Below are positions 34,246 to 43,104 of a stretch of 46,324 nt of DNA, in pieces; the stretch's first letter is position 1; each line of letters starts with the position of its first letter. The stretch is from an uncultured Saprospiraceae bacterium. GTDB taxonomy: Bacteria > Bacteroidota > Bacteroidia > Chitinophagales > Saprospiraceae. Both the position numbers and the translations under genes were made by a program. The stretch lies in NCBI GenBank assembly GCA_938001865.1, contig CALLAW010000038.1, forward strand, positions 1 through 46,324. The letters are read 5' to 3'. The notes beneath the pieces were generated by a model. It searched no databases, had not been told where the DNA came from, and was given only the letters and a program-made list of their open reading frames with translations.

Positions 34246-34253
34246 CAAAGATA
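34246..34253 (-). promoter_or_regulatory. Probable -7 box of rpsP
   Basis: TATCTTTG on the minus strand matches TAnnTTTG exactly, 70 bases upstream of the rpsP ATG and preceded by an AT-rich stretch. A leader of about 60 bases would follow, which could carry autoregulation, but no structured leader was worked out. Confidence 0.65.
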
Positions 34254-34435
34254 GTATTTTATTTGTAAAAATGATACCTCCTCGAAATACTGGTCAAAAG
34301 AAGGATATTTTTTCAAGCTAGATCATGATGGGGTACTGCTGACTCCTTTGTCTTAAATCTCACCAATAACAGCAAACAAGTACTGTCTCGCTATGGATTT
34401 ACATCATAGTCCCTTACTCTCTAAGGTACTTACTC

Positions 34436-35851
34436 TCACCTTTGAATAATCAATTTCTCGACAGTTGATTTACTTCCGTCTATTACCCTTACATAATAGA
34501 CACCGCTGAGTAGGTGACTGACATCTCTAAGACTTACCGTAGTACCGCTAGTAGAGAATCTCTGTACTAGCTCTCCTGACTGAGAGTAAATCTCTACTGC
34601 GTCAGATGTGCCTTGCACTCTGATATCAACCATCATACTTGCCGGATTAGGTGACATTGTGAACCCAGATTGAGAATAATCATGAGTTGATGTCACTCCA
34701 TCATTTACTTCTATGTCACCATTCTCATCAAAGGGATCAGACCACCTTGGATCAGTGTAGACATTACTCCCAGTCAATGTATGGAGGAAGTTAATCAAAT
34801 CGTTGGTTTCGTCATCTGTGAGGTTGAGTTGTTGTCCATTGTTGAGGGATCGGAGTCTTGGATCGAGCAGTTCGATGACAAATGGTGGTAGGTCTCCTAT
34901 CCTATTGTAGTGCTGGATAGCTCCTTGGATGCGATCAAACCTTCCATTGTGCATCAGTGGCCCATTGAGCTCGCCAGTGATGGGATTGAACATATCTCTC
35001 AGTGTCGGAGCTCTATTTATCTGGAAGTTAGCACCACCATTAATCTCTGTGACTACTCCATTGTTCCGAGACTCAGGATCTATAGAGAACTCTGGTGGCA
35101 CATGGCATGAAGCACAGCCAAGACCACCATCTATCCGATTGCCTGTGGCATCAAATATTGGGGCTTGATTGAAGAGTCGCTTCCCACGATTCTCTGATGG
35201 AGTAAAGTTAGGGAACTGCATCAACTCACCATCAACCTCAGCCCTACCAACATCATACTTGGAGTCGAATGATTGGATACTCCTGATGAACTGAGCCAAA
35301 GCTATCTGTATCCTCTCCTCCGTAATCTCAGAGTCTCCATAGACAAAATCAAACAATTGCTGATAATAGTCCAGCTCTGACAGCTCTAGTATCAAGTCGT
35401 CTATGCTTGGACTTCCGTCCTCGCCACTATATCCCATCTCTGCATGATCCTGTATGGGCATCGTCGTCTGCTCCTCGAGTGTAGATGCCCTCTCATCCCA
35501 GAAGAACTTCTCTTCACTGCTAAATCTCGCATTGACTAATCTCATCGAGTGTCTGCCAGTCACACCATTGACTCCTTGACTGACAAAACTCGTATCGCTA
35601 AACGCAAACTCCTGGTGGTGACAAGAAGCACATGCGATAGTCTTGTCGGTAGAGAGCTGCTTATCATAGAAGAGTACTCGACCCAGGGTAGCTCCAGCAT
35701 CAGTAATTGCATTGTCCGTAGTATTATCCAATGTGATATAGTCGGGGATCACTTGATCACTATAGTTATCGAGATTACCTAGATAGAGAGTACTAGACGC
35801 TAAGACTAGCAACATACTGAACAATAGAAAATACTTAAGGTGCTTTGCCAT
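34436..35851 (-). CDS. T9SS-targeted dihaem cytochrome c peroxidase (MauG family)
   Basis: This 471-residue secreted protein has an N-terminal hydrophobic leader and two haem c sites: C74-ASC77-H78 in the N domain and C246-ASC249-H250 in the C domain. The surrounding family motifs are GRVLFYDKQLSTDKTIACASCH, FFWDERASTLEEQ, RGKRLFNQAPIF and PTLRDMF. This is the CcpA/MauG dihaem fold that reduces hydrogen peroxide or oxidises a protein substrate. Residues about 397-471 form a type A T9SS sorting domain (FTMSPNPASMMVDI to KLIIQR), so the enzyme is probably sent to the cell surface instead of staying periplasmic. It is a single gene. Confidence 0.92.
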   Translation of the reverse strand: MAKHLKYFLLFSMLLVLASSTLYLGNLDNYSDQVIPDYITLDNTTDNAITDAGATLGRVLFYDKQLSTDKTIACASCHHQEFAFSDTSFVSQGVNGVTGRHSMRLVNARFSSEEKFFWDERASTLEEQTTMPIQDHAEMGYSGEDGSPSIDDLILELSELDYYQQLFDFVYGDSEITEERIQIALAQFIRSIQSFDSKYDVGRAEVDGELMQFPNFTPSENRGKRLFNQAPIFDATGNRIDGGLGCASCHVPPEFSIDPESRNNGVVTEINGGANFQINRAPTLRDMFNPITGELNGPLMHNGRFDRIQGAIQHYNRIGDLPPFVIELLDPRLRSLNNGQQLNLTDDETNDLINFLHTLTGSNVYTDPRWSDPFDENGDIEVNDGVTSTHDYSQSGFTMSPNPASMMVDIRVQGTSDAVEIYSQSGELVQRFSTSGTTVSLRDVSHLLSGVYYVRVIDGSKSTVEKLIIQR

Positions 35852-35927
35852 ACCTACAAAGATGGGACTAATTAGCTAGATTATCTGATCTGGATTCAAG
35901 TATTCTTGGAGGTACTGATAGAGCATA

Positions 35928-35956
35928 GAGTAATCTCATCAGTGAGGAGATTACTC
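35928..35956 (-). terminator. Possible hairpin after the glycosyltransferase gene
   Basis: GAGTAATCTC and GAGATTACTC form a perfect 10-bp stem with a 9-base loop, between the glycosyltransferase stop and the peroxidase start. Neither direction has a good T run, so it may be a factor-dependent terminator, a processing site or an operator. Confidence 0.4.
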
Positions 35957-36097
35957 TCTTATATCTGCTGTCATCGATTGCAACTCTTCTCTGATCTGGC
36001 TCTACTACTCAGAGTCGTTGTACTTGCCTCTGCTCCTCGATTACACGTTACAGTGTTCGTTACTGATTCTTATTTTGCCAACGAGCGATAAGAGGAG

Positions 36098-37108
36098 TTA
36101 GCAAAATAGATAGTACTGCTGACCTCTTACAAGGCCATGAGATTCTAATATGCTTACGATCTCTTGTTGCTCGATAGGATTAGCAACAGAGACGATCACC
36201 TTTACCTGTTGAGTGTAATCTACGTGTCTAGGTAATGTCAGGAGATGTCCATAGATGTCTTTGCCCACCTTCTTTGGATTGTCTGTCACCCAAGTTAGAT
36301 CTACATGAGTATCGATCAGATGAGTAGCGATTTGCTTTCCCTTTTTTCCTGCTCCCCAGAGGACTATATGAGTCCCTTCAACAGACTCTAACTGAGTAAA
36401 CCAATGTAACTTCAGCTCAAGGAATCGATTGTCTGCATAGTTAGGATCATTCCTAGAAGTACGCTGAGGGTAGTCTCTCCACTTATGTAAAATTTGCTGA
36501 CAAGCGATCACTTTGAGCCCTGCGGCATACATCCTGAATGCGAGGTCATAGTCCTCTGGATAACGATCGCTGTCAAATGCCCCACATCTATCCATATCAG
36601 CTCTCACTAACATCCAAGAAGGACTTGGGATGACGCATTCCTTGTAGAGGTCAGCCCAGTTATTTCCCGATCGAGTCAATCCATTGAGCCACTCAGCATA
36701 CCCCTTATAGCCGTCTCCTACCCCACTCTCCGAGAAATATTGAACTCCACCTATTGCCAAGTAGCCAGGTCCAGATCTCAAGCATCCCTCGAGAAGAATA
36801 GAGAGTTTTTGCGGAAGCATAAGATCATCAGCATCCATCCGAGTCAAGTAATCTCCTCTACTCATCTGATAAGCTGTACGTAAGGCTGGAGTGATCCCTC
36901 TTCCTTCGGATCGGTAGCACTTGATCCGAGGATCACAGTCTTGATACTCTTGCAAGATCTCCCATGTCTGATCTGTAGAGTGATCATCGACGACGATACA
37001 CTCCCATGATTGGATGGTCTGTGACAGGATAGAATCTAAGCAATCAGACAAGTACACAGCACCATTGAGGACAGGGATTAAGACTGAGATGAGAGGGTAT
37101 GTAGTCAC
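36098..37108 (-). CDS. Family 2 glycosyltransferase with C-terminal Rossmann-like module
   Basis: The product has about 336 residues. No in-frame ATG precedes the GT-A domain; the GTG at 37108 is six codons before PLISVLIPVLNG, with TTG alternatives at 37117 and 37126. The GT-A fold (about 8-240) has VVDDHSTDQTW and the metal-binding RMDADD, so it transfers a sugar from a nucleotide-sugar, probably for polysaccharide or glycoprotein. The C-terminal part (about 255-336) begins HIVLWGAGKKGKQIATHLI, a glycine-rich nucleotide-binding turn, and continues LTWVTDNPKKVGKDIYGH, like sugar-modifying or methyltransferase-linked Rossmann modules. It is a single gene, so the pathway is unknown. Confidence 0.85.
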   Translation of the reverse strand: MTTYPLISVLIPVLNGAVYLSDCLDSILSQTIQSWECIVVDDHSTDQTWEILQEYQDCDPRIKCYRSEGRGITPALRTAYQMSRGDYLTRMDADDLMLPQKLSILLEGCLRSGPGYLAIGGVQYFSESGVGDGYKGYAEWLNGLTRSGNNWADLYKECVIPSPSWMLVRADMDRCGAFDSDRYPEDYDLAFRMYAAGLKVIACQQILHKWRDYPQRTSRNDPNYADNRFLELKLHWFTQLESVEGTHIVLWGAGKKGKQIATHLIDTHVDLTWVTDNPKKVGKDIYGHLLTLPRHVDYTQQVKVIVSVANPIEQQEIVSILESHGLVRGQQYYLFC

Positions 37109-37229
37109 TCGATTCAAATAATACAATCTGATAAAGTACTCTAAGGTAAGATAAGATCTGATGACACTCAGAGAGTTGAATCAGATTTAGTATCTTAGTC
37201 AGATTACTTCGCGATCAACCCATGTCTCT

Positions 37230-37979
37230 ATGCTATTGCGGTTAATACCACTCCTAGGTCTCCTGCAAGCCTACTGTATCTATCATGCCTATCGCCATAC
37301 AGCTGATCAGAAATGGTATTGGATCATTCTGTTCCTCCCATTCATCGGGAGTCTGATCTATCTTTATGAAAATGTCTATGTCCGTCGGTCAGTCGTGGAT
37401 ATCCAAGAAGGCATCAAGAGCACTCTGAATAGCAATTATGCAATCCAAAAACTCGAAGCAGACGTCAGAAGAAATGACTCATTTGCTAATAAAATAGCTC
37501 TAGCAGATGAGTACCTCAATATCAATCGACTGACTGATGCAAGGGAGCTCTATACATCATCCAATACTGGCAACTACAAAGATTATCCAGATCTCTTAAT
37601 GCAACTTATCAAGTGCTGCTACCTGCAAGATGATTACGCAGCTGTAGTAGATTATGGAGCAAAGCTTCAAGGGAGCAAAGTATTCAAACACAGTGAGCAA
37701 CAGACTGCTTATGCATGGTCACTCTACCACTTAGGTAAATTACAAGAGGCCCATATCCAATTTGCAGAATCTGACAATGTCTATTGCAATTATCCTCATC
37801 GACTTGAGTATGCCTACTTCCTCAAAGAGTGCAACGAAGTGTACCGAGCCAAGCAACTCACAACTTGCCTTCTTGATGAGATCGCAACGATGGATCCACA
37901 TGAACAAAAACGTAAGAGAGTAATCAAACGACAGATCCAAGCCTTAGACAAAACACTTGCATCATCCAGCCAAAGTTGA
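37230..37979 (+). CDS. Membrane-anchored TPR-like protein
   Basis: This 249-residue protein has two N-terminal membrane helices (about 3-18 and 29-46) with the pattern WYWIILFLPFIGSLIYLYENV, like the PLDc_N / cardiolipin-synthase-type anchor. From about residue 70 it has helical hairpins resembling tetratricopeptide repeats (ANKIALADEYLNINRLTDARELY; AYAWSLYHLGKLQEAHIQFAE; RLEYAYFLKECNEVYRAKQL). TPRs usually serve as protein-docking surfaces. It is divergent from the glycosyltransferase with about 120 bases between; the intergenic region carries inverted ATCTGAT / ATCAGAT elements. Confidence 0.75.
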   Translation: MLLRLIPLLGLLQAYCIYHAYRHTADQKWYWIILFLPFIGSLIYLYENVYVRRSVVDIQEGIKSTLNSNYAIQKLEADVRRNDSFANKIALADEYLNINRLTDARELYTSSNTGNYKDYPDLLMQLIKCCYLQDDYAAVVDYGAKLQGSKVFKHSEQQTAYAWSLYHLGKLQEAHIQFAESDNVYCNYPHRLEYAYFLKECNEVYRAKQLTTCLLDEIATMDPHEQKRKRVIKRQIQALDKTLASSSQS

Positions 37980-38252
37980 GTATTGCATCCAACTCCTCAA
38001 CCATAAGTAAGCTCTGCTCTCTGCTTCCATCGGTAGATTGGATGAGTACTCTGTAAGTCCATATTTATTGCTGAATAAATCAGAATTTGACAAGAATGAA
38101 ATAGTGAAGATCTTCAATACGATATCACCCCAAAATAGCAAACACCAATCATACTATCAAACAGACACTCCAAAATACTATTGAGAATTAAGATTTAGCC
38201 ATCATCAAAGTGTCAGTTGTCAATAATTTTCATGATCTTTAGTTTATATCAA

Positions 38253-38807
38253 ATGGAAGGAATGAAACCTCATACAATAGTCTACATAGCCCAGAGCCTT
38301 GATGGCTACATCGCCGACTCTGACGGCAACATAGATTGGTTAGAGGCTATCCCCAATCCCAATGGAGACATGATGGGATATGATGTACTGATGCAAGATG
38401 TCGACGCTATCATTATGGGTAGAGGCACATACGAGACAGTCTTAGCCTTTGATATTGATTGGCCATATCAGATCCCAGTCTACGTACTCTCTAGCAAATT
38501 AAAAACTGTCCCAGAACATCTATCAAGTAAAGTCTTTCTCCTAAATGGCAAACTTGATTTTATCCTGAGTACATTATCCAAAAAAGGATACCAGGGTCTC
38601 TATATCGATGGTGGGAAGACGATCCAATCATTTCTTGCAGAAGACCTCATCGATGAACTCAGGATTACGACATTACCAATCCTATTGGGTGGTGGCTCGT
38701 CTCTCTTTGGAACTTTAGAAAATAGACTAGCATGGGACCATGTGACTACTAGTGTCTACCTCGATCAGTTGGTTCAGAGTCATTATCGGAGAAAGAGAGA
38801 GAGTTAA
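38253..38807 (+). CDS. DHFR/RibD-C family reductase
   Basis: This protein has 184 residues from the ATG at 38253 (the ATG at 38262 is also possible; a TTG at 38217 is unlikely). The dihydrofolate-reductase-like fold is shown by HTIVYIAQSLDGYIADSDGNIDWL, IIMGRGTYETVLAF, PVYVLSS, GLYIDGGKTIQSFL and the late PILLGGGSSLFG. Family members bind NADPH and reduce pterin or riboflavin-precursor-like compounds, but most have no assigned substrate. It stands alone, ending 5 bases from the convergent T9SS surface protein gene. Confidence 0.88.
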   Translation: MEGMKPHTIVYIAQSLDGYIADSDGNIDWLEAIPNPNGDMMGYDVLMQDVDAIIMGRGTYETVLAFDIDWPYQIPVYVLSSKLKTVPEHLSSKVFLLNGKLDFILSTLSKKGYQGLYIDGGKTIQSFLAEDLIDELRITTLPILLGGGSSLFGTLENRLAWDHVTTSVYLDQLVQSHYRRKRES

Positions 38808-38812
38808 TAGTT

Positions 38813-40462
38813 CTACTCTACTCTGAGTAACTTATACTCCTTATTCCCATCGACGAGTTGAATATTTACAACATAAGTCCCTATAGGGTATAGAGACATA
38901 TCTAACTGCGTCAAATGATCTTTATCTAACTTGATTTGCTTTCCAGAAATGTGATGCAGCTCAATCTCTTGTATCCCCACTCCATCTATTGATTGGATAT
39001 AAGTCAATCCACTTGTAGGATTAGGATAAAGATTAATTACACTTGCATTATCATGGATAGTCTCATTGGGGTGAACGAGTACAATGTGTTGCTTCTGATC
39101 TGTCGACATATCTGACAGATCTACTTGACCACCATTCATCATAAGATAAAGCTTGCTTCCATCTTTGCTATCAATAGTTACATCACGTGTAAATGTCATC
39201 GCAGTTCCTGAATTAATATGGATACTAATAGAATCCGAACTTTGCCCTCCTGCTGCATACTGGGAGAGTATCAAATGTCCATCGAAATAGAGATGACCAC
39301 CCTGTTCTATGTTAACATCAGCTCCAGTCCTTAGATAAAGATTCCCTAGACCGCTACTACCAAATTGGTGAACACGATTTCCTCTAAAAGTCAGATTTCC
39401 TTTATTTCTTACTTGGAGGCATCCTGTCATATTATCAAAGTAAACACCAGATCCAACTCGTAATTCTACTTCATCCTCAATAATTAACTCTATCGAGTTC
39501 CAACAGATATTCCCAAAGTCATCAATGATTGTGAGTGGATGGCGGAGTGAGTCACTCCCCTCGACTAGACTGCCTCGCAACTGAGTATTCGATTGGTAAC
39601 GTAGTGTGCCATATCCCACATCCAATGAGATTGGCTTTGGCTCACCACTCTCTATCGGAGGTATCAATTCTGAGATACTCACATTAGTCGAAGAAGGAAT
39701 CCCATCTTCATAATGTTTAACCAAGTAGCTATGCTCTGGCCAAGAATTAAGTAAATCCCCTATTTGTAATTTATAGGTGTTTCCATCCCAAAAGGATTCT
39801 GAAAAACTCAATTCATGTGGCAATATTGTAGTTTGATAAGCTGTACTGATGTCAGGTTGTGAGAAACTGAATAATGTCCCATCATTGTCAGCAGAAAAAG
39901 TCACCTTAATTATAAAATCAACTAATTGATTTGAGTTTGTTTTCTCAGTAGCGGTGCATTCTGTATTGATAAGACACTGGTTGGTTGTTGTAAAAGGATA
40001 CAAGGCTAAGGTCTGATAAGAAGAGTCCAAAGATTCATCTCCATGCAGCCAAGTCATACTTGCACCTGAGCAAAATCCATCATCACAATCAAGTTCAAAA
40101 TGCTCCACGGTGTTGCTATTGGTACCAGCTGCAATATTATTGATGTGGTACAACATATCTGCAGGTAGCTCTATTGGCTCTGGTGGTAGATATTTTACAA
40201 ACAATGCATAAGACTTATCAACAGATGCCAAATCTACATCTTCATTGCCAGGATCAACAGTGATACAATTAGCCAATCTTGGGCCACTCGCTGTATTGTC
40301 TTCGGTCTGATAAATCTCGTAATTAGCATAGGTGTAGATTTCGAGATTTTCGTCATTGGAACACTCTTTCAAAAGGATTTCACCTTTTTCTAAATGATAA
40401 AATTGACCATGCAGAACAGCTGAACTAAAAACTAGAAGAGTAAGAGTAAAAAGATGTTTCAT
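38813..40462 (-). CDS. T9SS-secreted surface protein of unknown function
   Basis: This 549-residue exported protein has a signal peptide (1-19, ending VLHGQ), a Cys-containing N-terminal half without recognised domain, then a beta-helix-like stretch about 335-450. That stretch has short Gly/Asn-rich strands (ELRVGSGVYFDN, NLYLRTGADVNIEQGGHLYFDGHL), resembling filler beta-solenoid regions of Bacteroidota surface proteins. The C-terminus (about 475-549, NLYPNPTSGLTYIQS to KLLRVE) is a type A T9SS sorting domain. No enzyme motif is seen. The codon use looks somewhat more AT-rich than its neighbours. Confidence 0.8.
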   Translation of the reverse strand: MKHLFTLTLLVFSSAVLHGQFYHLEKGEILLKECSNDENLEIYTYANYEIYQTEDNTASGPRLANCITVDPGNEDVDLASVDKSYALFVKYLPPEPIELPADMLYHINNIAAGTNSNTVEHFELDCDDGFCSGASMTWLHGDESLDSSYQTLALYPFTTTNQCLINTECTATEKTNSNQLVDFIIKVTFSADNDGTLFSFSQPDISTAYQTTILPHELSFSESFWDGNTYKLQIGDLLNSWPEHSYLVKHYEDGIPSSTNVSISELIPPIESGEPKPISLDVGYGTLRYQSNTQLRGSLVEGSDSLRHPLTIIDDFGNICWNSIELIIEDEVELRVGSGVYFDNMTGCLQVRNKGNLTFRGNRVHQFGSSGLGNLYLRTGADVNIEQGGHLYFDGHLILSQYAAGGQSSDSISIHINSGTAMTFTRDVTIDSKDGSKLYLMMNGGQVDLSDMSTDQKQHIVLVHPNETIHDNASVINLYPNPTSGLTYIQSIDGVGIQEIELHHISGKQIKLDKDHLTQLDMSLYPIGTYVVNIQLVDGNKEYKLLRVE

Positions 40463-40930
40463 AATTTGATTGTTTGATGCGGGACATTATTTCTCTCCAT
40501 CAAATTACAAAATTTTATTCAGACTTAACTCTTAAACATTGTTCATGGATCCAAAGTGACATTCTGAATAATAATTGAAAATCAAAATTCAGATTCTATT
40601 AAATAATTCTTGTGAAAAACTCTCGTTGTTTATAATTCCAGAAACAGACTTGATGGAATCACTTCATGACCGCGATAACCCCTATTCAGTTAGATAAGAA
40701 TTAACAATATGGCCAAATGTGAACAACTACTCTAGTAAAATTAGCTTTTCTATATATCGGGAATTACTTTCATTCTCTATACAGACAACTGAATAAATAC
40801 CACAGATAAGTTACACTTAGGTAAAAGTTTAAAGCAAATCAATGGAATTGGAAATCAATCAATCACCCTAACTTTTGAAGATGGTTCGACAGCTACTGGA
40901 ATCACAGCATCGGGATCATCTTATGCTCTA
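40463..40930. other. Gene-free AT-rich region with a possible coding remnant
   Basis: This region lies upstream of the minus-strand surface protein gene. No intact gene is seen. On the plus strand an open frame from 40793 runs into the end of the DUF3179 gene and includes a protein-like stretch (GNQSITLTFEDGSTATG, then ASGSSYALSL) without a start codon. This may be a decayed fragment of a secreted protein or chance. The rest is AT-rich with no exact TAnnTTTG box found. Confidence 0.35.
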
Positions 40931-41953
40931 TCACTCATAGATGCCTATCCCTTCGTAGAATGCACCAAAGGAGAAGAAATATCCAATAAATGCAGTCGGT
41001 TGCTCCAGTTGCACTCCTTCTTGCGGACCAGAGTCTATGAGTCCCGATAGCGTCAATCTATTCCCTTCGTTATCTTCTGCTATGACAGGTAGTTGACCAT
41101 TGACAGCACTCCATACAGCACCACTACTATTCGCAATGGCTACGATATAATTGTGATCCTTTGATCCGATAATCGCATAATCTGCACCACCTACGCGATC
41201 ATAAATCACACGGTCCTCTTCAAATAATTCGATGCTATAGACTTTGTTTTCGGAAGGGGTAAGTAAGCCTAGCACCCTTTCTTTTGCTGGCAATCTCTCA
41301 TCAGTAATACTCACTGGAAAGATGATATTGTTGTCATTAGTCCGATAGTCGCCGTATGGATAATTTTGATAATTCCTACTGAATCCTGTGTCAGTACTGA
41401 CCACCAATGACTGAGGATAGGCTTGCTTCCAAGTTGCCCATGTCGTCTCAATACTGGCAAACACCTCCGCAGTCTCCCCTCTCAATGCTCCGTTGACACA
41501 GTCGAGTCTTATCTGAGACCAATAACTCTCAGTCTCTCGATCAAAGGGCAGGAGGTTAGTATTGTACAGTTTGCCGCTTACGCCAAATGTAGTCTCAGCT
41601 CCATTGACTACTCTATCCCAAGGGACTCCTGTACCTGTGAGTGGGCAGTAAGTCATGGCTACCTTGTGGCTTCCGAGTTCGTCGTTGATGATCTCATGCC
41701 AATCTAGGATTGGATGCGGATAAGCTTTAGCCTGACCATCTATAACCATCCCTATGACCAAGTCATCATCACTCAGAAAGTCTACCTCTGAGATACTGAT
41801 GAAGTTAGGATTATCAATACTTGGGATTCCATCCTTCCCCGGTCCACCATCTAATACTTCATCTGATGGTATTGACCATTCTCCTTGAGTGTCACCATTC
41901 CTAGAACAGCCCAATGCTAATAGAATTAAGAATAAGATTACTGTTTGTCTCAT
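40931..41953 (-). CDS. DUF3179 lipoprotein
   Basis: This 340-residue protein has a signal peptide with lipobox ALGC (Cys16). The DUF3179 core shows GIPSIDNPNFIS, VIGMVIDGQAKAYPHPILDWHEIIND, AMTYCPLTGTGVPWDR, FGVSGKLYNTNLLPFDRETESYWSQ and the later ERVLGL. The family is widespread, exported and of unknown activity; the conserved Cys, His and Asp residues suggest metal or cofactor binding but this is not shown. It follows the outer-membrane barrel gene after 32 bases in the same direction, so they are probably an operon. Confidence 0.88.
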   Translation of the reverse strand: MRQTVILFLILLALGCSRNGDTQGEWSIPSDEVLDGGPGKDGIPSIDNPNFISISEVDFLSDDDLVIGMVIDGQAKAYPHPILDWHEIINDELGSHKVAMTYCPLTGTGVPWDRVVNGAETTFGVSGKLYNTNLLPFDRETESYWSQIRLDCVNGALRGETAEVFASIETTWATWKQAYPQSLVVSTDTGFSRNYQNYPYGDYRTNDNNIIFPVSITDERLPAKERVLGLLTPSENKVYSIELFEEDRVIYDRVGGADYAIIGSKDHNYIVAIANSSGAVWSAVNGQLPVIAEDNEGNRLTLSGLIDSGPQEGVQLEQPTAFIGYFFSFGAFYEGIGIYE

Positions 41954-41985
41954 AACTAAGTTATATTTTTTCTTTACACATTATT

Positions 41986-42939
41986 CTAGAGCAGATAGCC
42001 CAACTGGATACCAATAGTGTAGTTGGTCGTGATCTGTAATCCCTGTAATCGTTGACTTATCGGAATCTCCCCATATGCTCTGATTGATAGAGATTGGGAC
42101 GGTTGATAGGTCAAGCCAAATGGCATACTCCACCATCTCCCTCCACTGTTAGGCGATGGACTGCTTTGCTCTGTATTGTGTCCTGCAGTCCGTATCTTAA
42201 GATTTAGATCAGGGATCAAAAACCCAATCTCTCTTACGAAGAGATAGCGCAATCCTCCTATAAATGTCGCTACATTGCCAAACTGGAATCGTCTTCCATC
42301 AAATGTATCTGTTGCACCGAAGTTAGCATTCTCACCATTGAATCTGTAGACTCCAGAGAGACTCGCAGATAATAGAGGGAGTAACACCTGGTCTATAGTG
42401 ATTGCAGATCTGAGTAAGTAATCAACAGATCCAGTACCACTCTGCATATCAGGAGAGAGCAATATCCCACTTGCAGACCGATGATGAGTGATACCAGTGG
42501 GGAGTTTGACTCCAGCAGTGACTGATACCTTGATGAGATTCTGGATGATTGGTTGATACTGAGCTAATACAGTAAGATCACCAACCCCAAGACTAGACTC
42601 AGCTGACGAGAGTGTAGTCCTCCGCTGATAGACCATTGGTAAGATCGTAGAGATTGCCCACTTTTGATTGATTGAGTAATCGAGTTTGACACCGAGATTT
42701 TGGCCTGACCGACTCCTCGGATCATTTGTAAGTCTTTGATTCTGATCGACAAGCCAGTTAATGCTCTTATACTCATAGAGTGTATGTACAGTGAGTGACT
42801 TATCCCCTCTGCCATCTACTTCCAAAAAATTACTGATCGGTGCTCCCGCAGTACAACAAGTCTGCCCATACAGACACTGTATGCCTCCCATGAGGACTAA
42901 CACCGATAATATGAATTGAAAACGACTCACTCTAATCAA
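41986..42939 (-). CDS. Outer-membrane beta-barrel protein with N-terminal CC motif
   Basis: This 317-residue protein has a signal peptide (1-26, ending LYGQ) and a mature start TCCTAGAPISNF with vicinal cysteines. It then has regularly alternating strands ending in an aromatic/Leu C-terminus (YTIGIQLGYLL), as in transporter-type barrels related to the MetA/phenol-degradation family. Strand segments include QKWAISTILPMVYQRR, LIKVSVTAGVKLPTG and RAYGEIPISQRLQ. The cargo is unknown. It precedes the DUF3179 lipoprotein gene by 32 bases and may form an envelope unit with it. Confidence 0.72.
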   Translation of the reverse strand: MIRVSRFQFILSVLVLMGGIQCLYGQTCCTAGAPISNFLEVDGRGDKSLTVHTLYEYKSINWLVDQNQRLTNDPRSRSGQNLGVKLDYSINQKWAISTILPMVYQRRTTLSSAESSLGVGDLTVLAQYQPIIQNLIKVSVTAGVKLPTGITHHRSASGILLSPDMQSGTGSVDYLLRSAITIDQVLLPLLSASLSGVYRFNGENANFGATDTFDGRRFQFGNVATFIGGLRYLFVREIGFLIPDLNLKIRTAGHNTEQSSPSPNSGGRWWSMPFGLTYQPSQSLSIRAYGEIPISQRLQGLQITTNYTIGIQLGYLL

Positions 42940-43104
42940 AATGAAATACTACACTGCAATGTTGCCTTGCCGTAAGTAGATAATCGCAGTGTGTCAACTC
43001 CCCGACGCAGCAATCAGAGAAATGTCGTCTAATAACAAAGCAATTCTCCAATTATAGACTATAAAGTACAAAGAGATAGTATGTATAAGATCTCTAACAC
43101 ATCC

